Of a stretch of DNA of 15,800 nucleotides, positions 13,771 to 15,800 are shown piece after piece. The notes under the pieces were generated by a model. That model saw only the letters and a list, made by a program, of their open reading frames with translations, was not told the DNA's origin and made no database searches. Position 1 is the stretch's first letter. Every line of letters begins with the position of its first letter. The stretch is from Lachnospiraceae bacterium UBA938 (GTDB lineage: Bacteria; Bacillota; Clostridia; Lachnospirales; Lachnospiraceae): assembly GCA_002293475.1 (NCBI GenBank), contig DBDG01000031.1:1-15800 (forward strand), read 5' to 3'. The position numbers and the translations under genes were made by a program.

Positions 13771-15663
13771 CTATCCTCTCAAGACACAGATGCCGGTACG
13801 GAAACTGGCAGCTCCGCAGCCTTGACATTGTTCCCGGCAATTGGGCGTGATCAGTTCTTCCGCATCAGCAGTTTCCTGTGGGGCGGATCGTGCTTTATGC
13901 CATTCTTTCAACAAATATTCCTTGCTGACGCCAACATCGATAAAATCCCACGGGAAAATCTCATCATCAGCGCGCGCTCTGGTCGTGTAAAAAGCAATAT
14001 CCACATTGTTTTCCTTTAACGTCTCCAGCCAGACATCGTGCCGGTAATGTTCGCTCCACGCGTCAAATATACAACCTTTCCGGTACACCGCCAGGATGCT
14101 AGGAGCCAGACGTCTATCGCCGCGGGCAAGCACACATTCCAGTACGCTGCTGTCGGTTTCATGCCAGTTATATTTGATGCTTTTCTGGTTCAGCTGCGTC
14201 GTGATGGCTTTCCTTGTCAGATAGGCCTTGTCCAGAAACTCTTCTTTCGTAGCTTGCGGTGCCCATTGAAAAGGGGTAAACGGCTTAGGAATAAAAAAGG
14301 AGGTGCTGACGACGATCTGAACCTTGCCGTTTCTTTTTTCTTTAGGCACAGTTTCATAATATACGGCGGCGATCCGGTTGGCCAGTTCGCCGATACCGGC
14401 AATATCGCTTTCCGTCTCGGCAGGAAGCCCCAACATAAAGTACAGCTTCACCCGGCTCCATCCGGCTTCAAACGCCTTGCCCGCACCGGCCAAGATCATT
14501 TCCTCCGTCAGTCCCTTATTAATGATGTTGCGCAGCTTCTGGCTGCCGGCTTCCGGGGCAAAGGTCAGGCTGCTTTTCTTGACATCCTGCACTTTGCTCA
14601 TCACATCCAGTGAAAAAGCGTCAATTCGCAGGGAGGGCAAGGATATATTCGTTTGCTGCGACTTACACTCGGTAATCAGAAAATCTATCAGTTCGGCGAG
14701 ACCGGAATAATCACTGGAACTCAAAGAACTTAAGGAGATTTCTTCATATCCGGTATTTGCCAGCATGCTTATCGCATATTCCTTCAAAATAGCCACGTCA
14801 CGCTCACGGACCGGCCGGTACAGATATCCGGCCTGACAGAACCGGCAGCCTCTGAGGCATCCCCGCTGTAGTTCCAAGGTGACCCGGTCCTGCGTGGTCT
14901 TGATAAAAGGTACCACCGGCTTGAGCGGATAACAGGCTTGAGAGATGTCATCTACGATTTCTTTGCTGATCCGTGCCGGAATCCCTTCTATTAAGGGCTT
15001 CATCAAGCTGATCGTACCATCGTCATTATATTCGGTCTGATAAAAACGCGGCACATAAATCCCCGGTATTCTGGCTGCCGCCAGTAAGAATTCCATCCGG
15101 CTGCCGCCGTTACTGCGGATTTCCCGATAACAGTCAAGCAGCTCCCGGTAACGGGTCTCACCTTCACCAATATAAAACAGATCAAAAAAGTCCGCGATCG
15201 GTTCCGGATTGTAAGTACAAGGGCCGCCGCCGATCACAATCGGATCCGTTTCGGTCCTTTCGCCCGCATAAAAGGGAATCCCGGATAAATCTAATATCTG
15301 CAGGATATTGGTATAACACAGTTCAAACTGAATGGTAATGCCCAGAAAGTCAAATTCCCGGATGGGATCTTGTGATTCCAAGGCAAAAAGTGGAACAGAC
15401 GCCTCCCGCATAATGCGATCCATGTCTGCCCACGGCGAATATACCCTTTCGCACCAGACATCATCCCAGCTGTTAATCATATCATAAAGAATCTGTATGC
15501 CCAGATGAGACATACCGATTTCATAAACATCCGGAAAGCATAACGCCATCCGGATCGCGATCTTTTCTTTATCCTTTTGAACGGAATTGATTTCATTGCC
15601 GATATATCTAGCCGGTTTTTCCACACGGAGCAGATACTCGTCTTTAAGCGCTAATTTTCTCAT
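13771..15663 (-). CDS. TIGR03960 family B12-binding-domain radical SAM protein
   Basis: A 630-residue radical SAM protein of the TIGR03960 family, substrate unknown. The N-terminal part, from MRKLALKDEYLLRVEKPARYIGNE, contains a cobalamin-binding-like fold with VIGGGPCTYNPEPIADFFDLFYIGEGE. The [4Fe-4S] motif CxxxCxxC is Cys269, Cys273 and Cys276 in LQRGCLRGCRFCQAG, and the C-terminus has more cysteines (CREQCQGCG and a final GIC). The ATG at 15663 matches the start seen in the family. The frame continues to a TTG at 15699, but the probable promoter (-10 at 15671-15676) lies inside that extension. No ribosome binding site precedes the ATG, suggesting a leaderless message. It is first in TIGR03960-TIGR03936-rng-rplU-prp-rpmA. 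Confidence 0.93.
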   Translation of the reverse strand: MRKLALKDEYLLRVEKPARYIGNEINSVQKDKEKIAIRMALCFPDVYEIGMSHLGIQILYDMINSWDDVWCERVYSPWADMDRIMREASVPLFALESQDPIREFDFLGITIQFELCYTNILQILDLSGIPFYAGERTETDPIVIGGGPCTYNPEPIADFFDLFYIGEGETRYRELLDCYREIRSNGGSRMEFLLAAARIPGIYVPRFYQTEYNDDGTISLMKPLIEGIPARISKEIVDDISQACYPLKPVVPFIKTTQDRVTLELQRGCLRGCRFCQAGYLYRPVRERDVAILKEYAISMLANTGYEEISLSSLSSSDYSGLAELIDFLITECKSQQTNISLPSLRIDAFSLDVMSKVQDVKKSSLTFAPEAGSQKLRNIINKGLTEEMILAGAGKAFEAGWSRVKLYFMLGLPAETESDIAGIGELANRIAAVYYETVPKEKRNGKVQIVVSTSFFIPKPFTPFQWAPQATKEEFLDKAYLTRKAITTQLNQKSIKYNWHETDSSVLECVLARGDRRLAPSILAVYRKGCIFDAWSEHYRHDVWLETLKENNVDIAFYTTRARADDEIFPWDFIDVGVSKEYLLKEWHKARSAPQETADAEELITPNCREQCQGCGAASFRTGICVLRG

Positions 15664-15670
15664 GCTTAAA

Positions 15671-15699
15671 ATTATAAAAGATATTCCGGATATATTCAA
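15671..15699 (-). promoter_or_regulatory. Promoter of the TIGR03960 operon, probably giving a leaderless mRNA
   Basis: On the minus strand, -10 TATAAT (15671-15676) is perfect consensus and TTGAAT (15694-15699) is a fair -35 at 17 bases. The expected start point, 6 to 8 bases after the -10, falls at about 15663-15665, at or within two bases of the ATG at 15663. Confidence 0.6.
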
Positions 15700-15723
15700 G
15701 TTTTTTATTCAAGGTATTATTTG

Positions 15724-15800
15724 GGCCATCGTTATTGGTGTTAGCGGCCATCGTTATTGGTGTTAGCGGCCATCGTCATTGGTGTTAGCGGCCATCGTTA
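15724..15800. repeat. 22-bp tandem repeat array running off the right edge
   Basis: Units at 15724-15745, 15746-15767 and 15768-15789 are identical except for one base in the third unit (C at 15777). A fourth unit begins at 15790 and is cut by the window edge after 11 bases. Each unit starts GGCCATCG and ends GTGTTAGC. The units have no spacers. At 22 bases the unit keeps no reading frame, so it is not a coding repeat. It lies 25 bases upstream of the -35 of the TIGR03960 operon. Confidence 0.95.

Noticed and set aside
14038..14613. Plus-strand open frame of 191 codons opposite the TIGR03960 gene
   Set aside because: Antisense to a well-supported radical SAM gene, with no recognisable domain.
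15724..15800. CRISPR array
   Set aside because: The 22-bp units are directly adjacent with no unique spacers, so this is a tandem repeat.

Overview
The window looks like a chromosomal housekeeping segment from a Bacillota (Firmicutes) bacterium, most likely a member of the Clostridia such as a Lachnospiraceae. The grounds are a Gram-positive LexA with GAAC-N4-GTTC type boxes, strong GGAGG ribosome binding sites, the rplU-prp-rpmA block with a Prp-cleavable N-terminus on L27, a short RNase E/G, and the TIGR03960/TIGR03936 radical-SAM pair upstream of rng. The species cannot be named from the sequence alone. No transposase, integrase, phage gene, CRISPR array, rRNA or tRNA was seen.

Layout. 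(1) 1-203 is a divergent SOS control region: a perfect-consensus leftward promoter for a gene beyond the left edge, the rightward lexA promoter, and about four LexA-like boxes. lexA follows (204-821) and a terminator-like hairpin separates it from the convergent genes. (2) 972-6705, minus strand, is a branched-chain amino acid-type ABC transporter read as livJ-livH-livM-livG-livF, followed by a cytidylate-kinase-like gene. A 16-bp perfect hairpin and a second promoter lie between livJ and livH, so the binding protein is probably made in excess of the membrane complex. (3) 6967-7185, plus strand, is a lone DUF378 membrane protein with a strong bidirectional terminator. (4) 7337-10675, minus strand, is a ribosome/GTPase/NAD cluster read as obg-yhbY-nadD-yqeK-rsfS. 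(5) 10846-15663, minus strand, is TIGR03960 radical SAM - TIGR03936 - rng - rplU - prp - rpmA, ending in an intrinsic terminator before obg. An internal promoter at the 3' end of rng would produce an L21-leader-like 5' UTR for the ribosomal protein genes. (6) 15664-15800 holds the promoter of that operon and a 22-bp tandem repeat array running off the right edge.

How the genes work together: L21, L27, the Prp protease that matures L27, Obg, YhbY and RsfS all act on the large ribosomal subunit. NadD makes the NAD precursor, and YqeK removes the alarmone Ap4A. The Liv genes form one importer with a lipoprotein receptor, two permeases and two ATPases.

No new multi-gene system is evident. The most unusual signal is that nearly every larger intergenic gap carries short tandem duplications (10 to 37 bp units), several beginning at the stop codon of the preceding gene. 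Also notable are a probably leaderless start for the TIGR03960 operon, an RNase E/G that ends at the position where the zinc-link would begin, and a 12-bp iteron array upstream of the livJ promoter.
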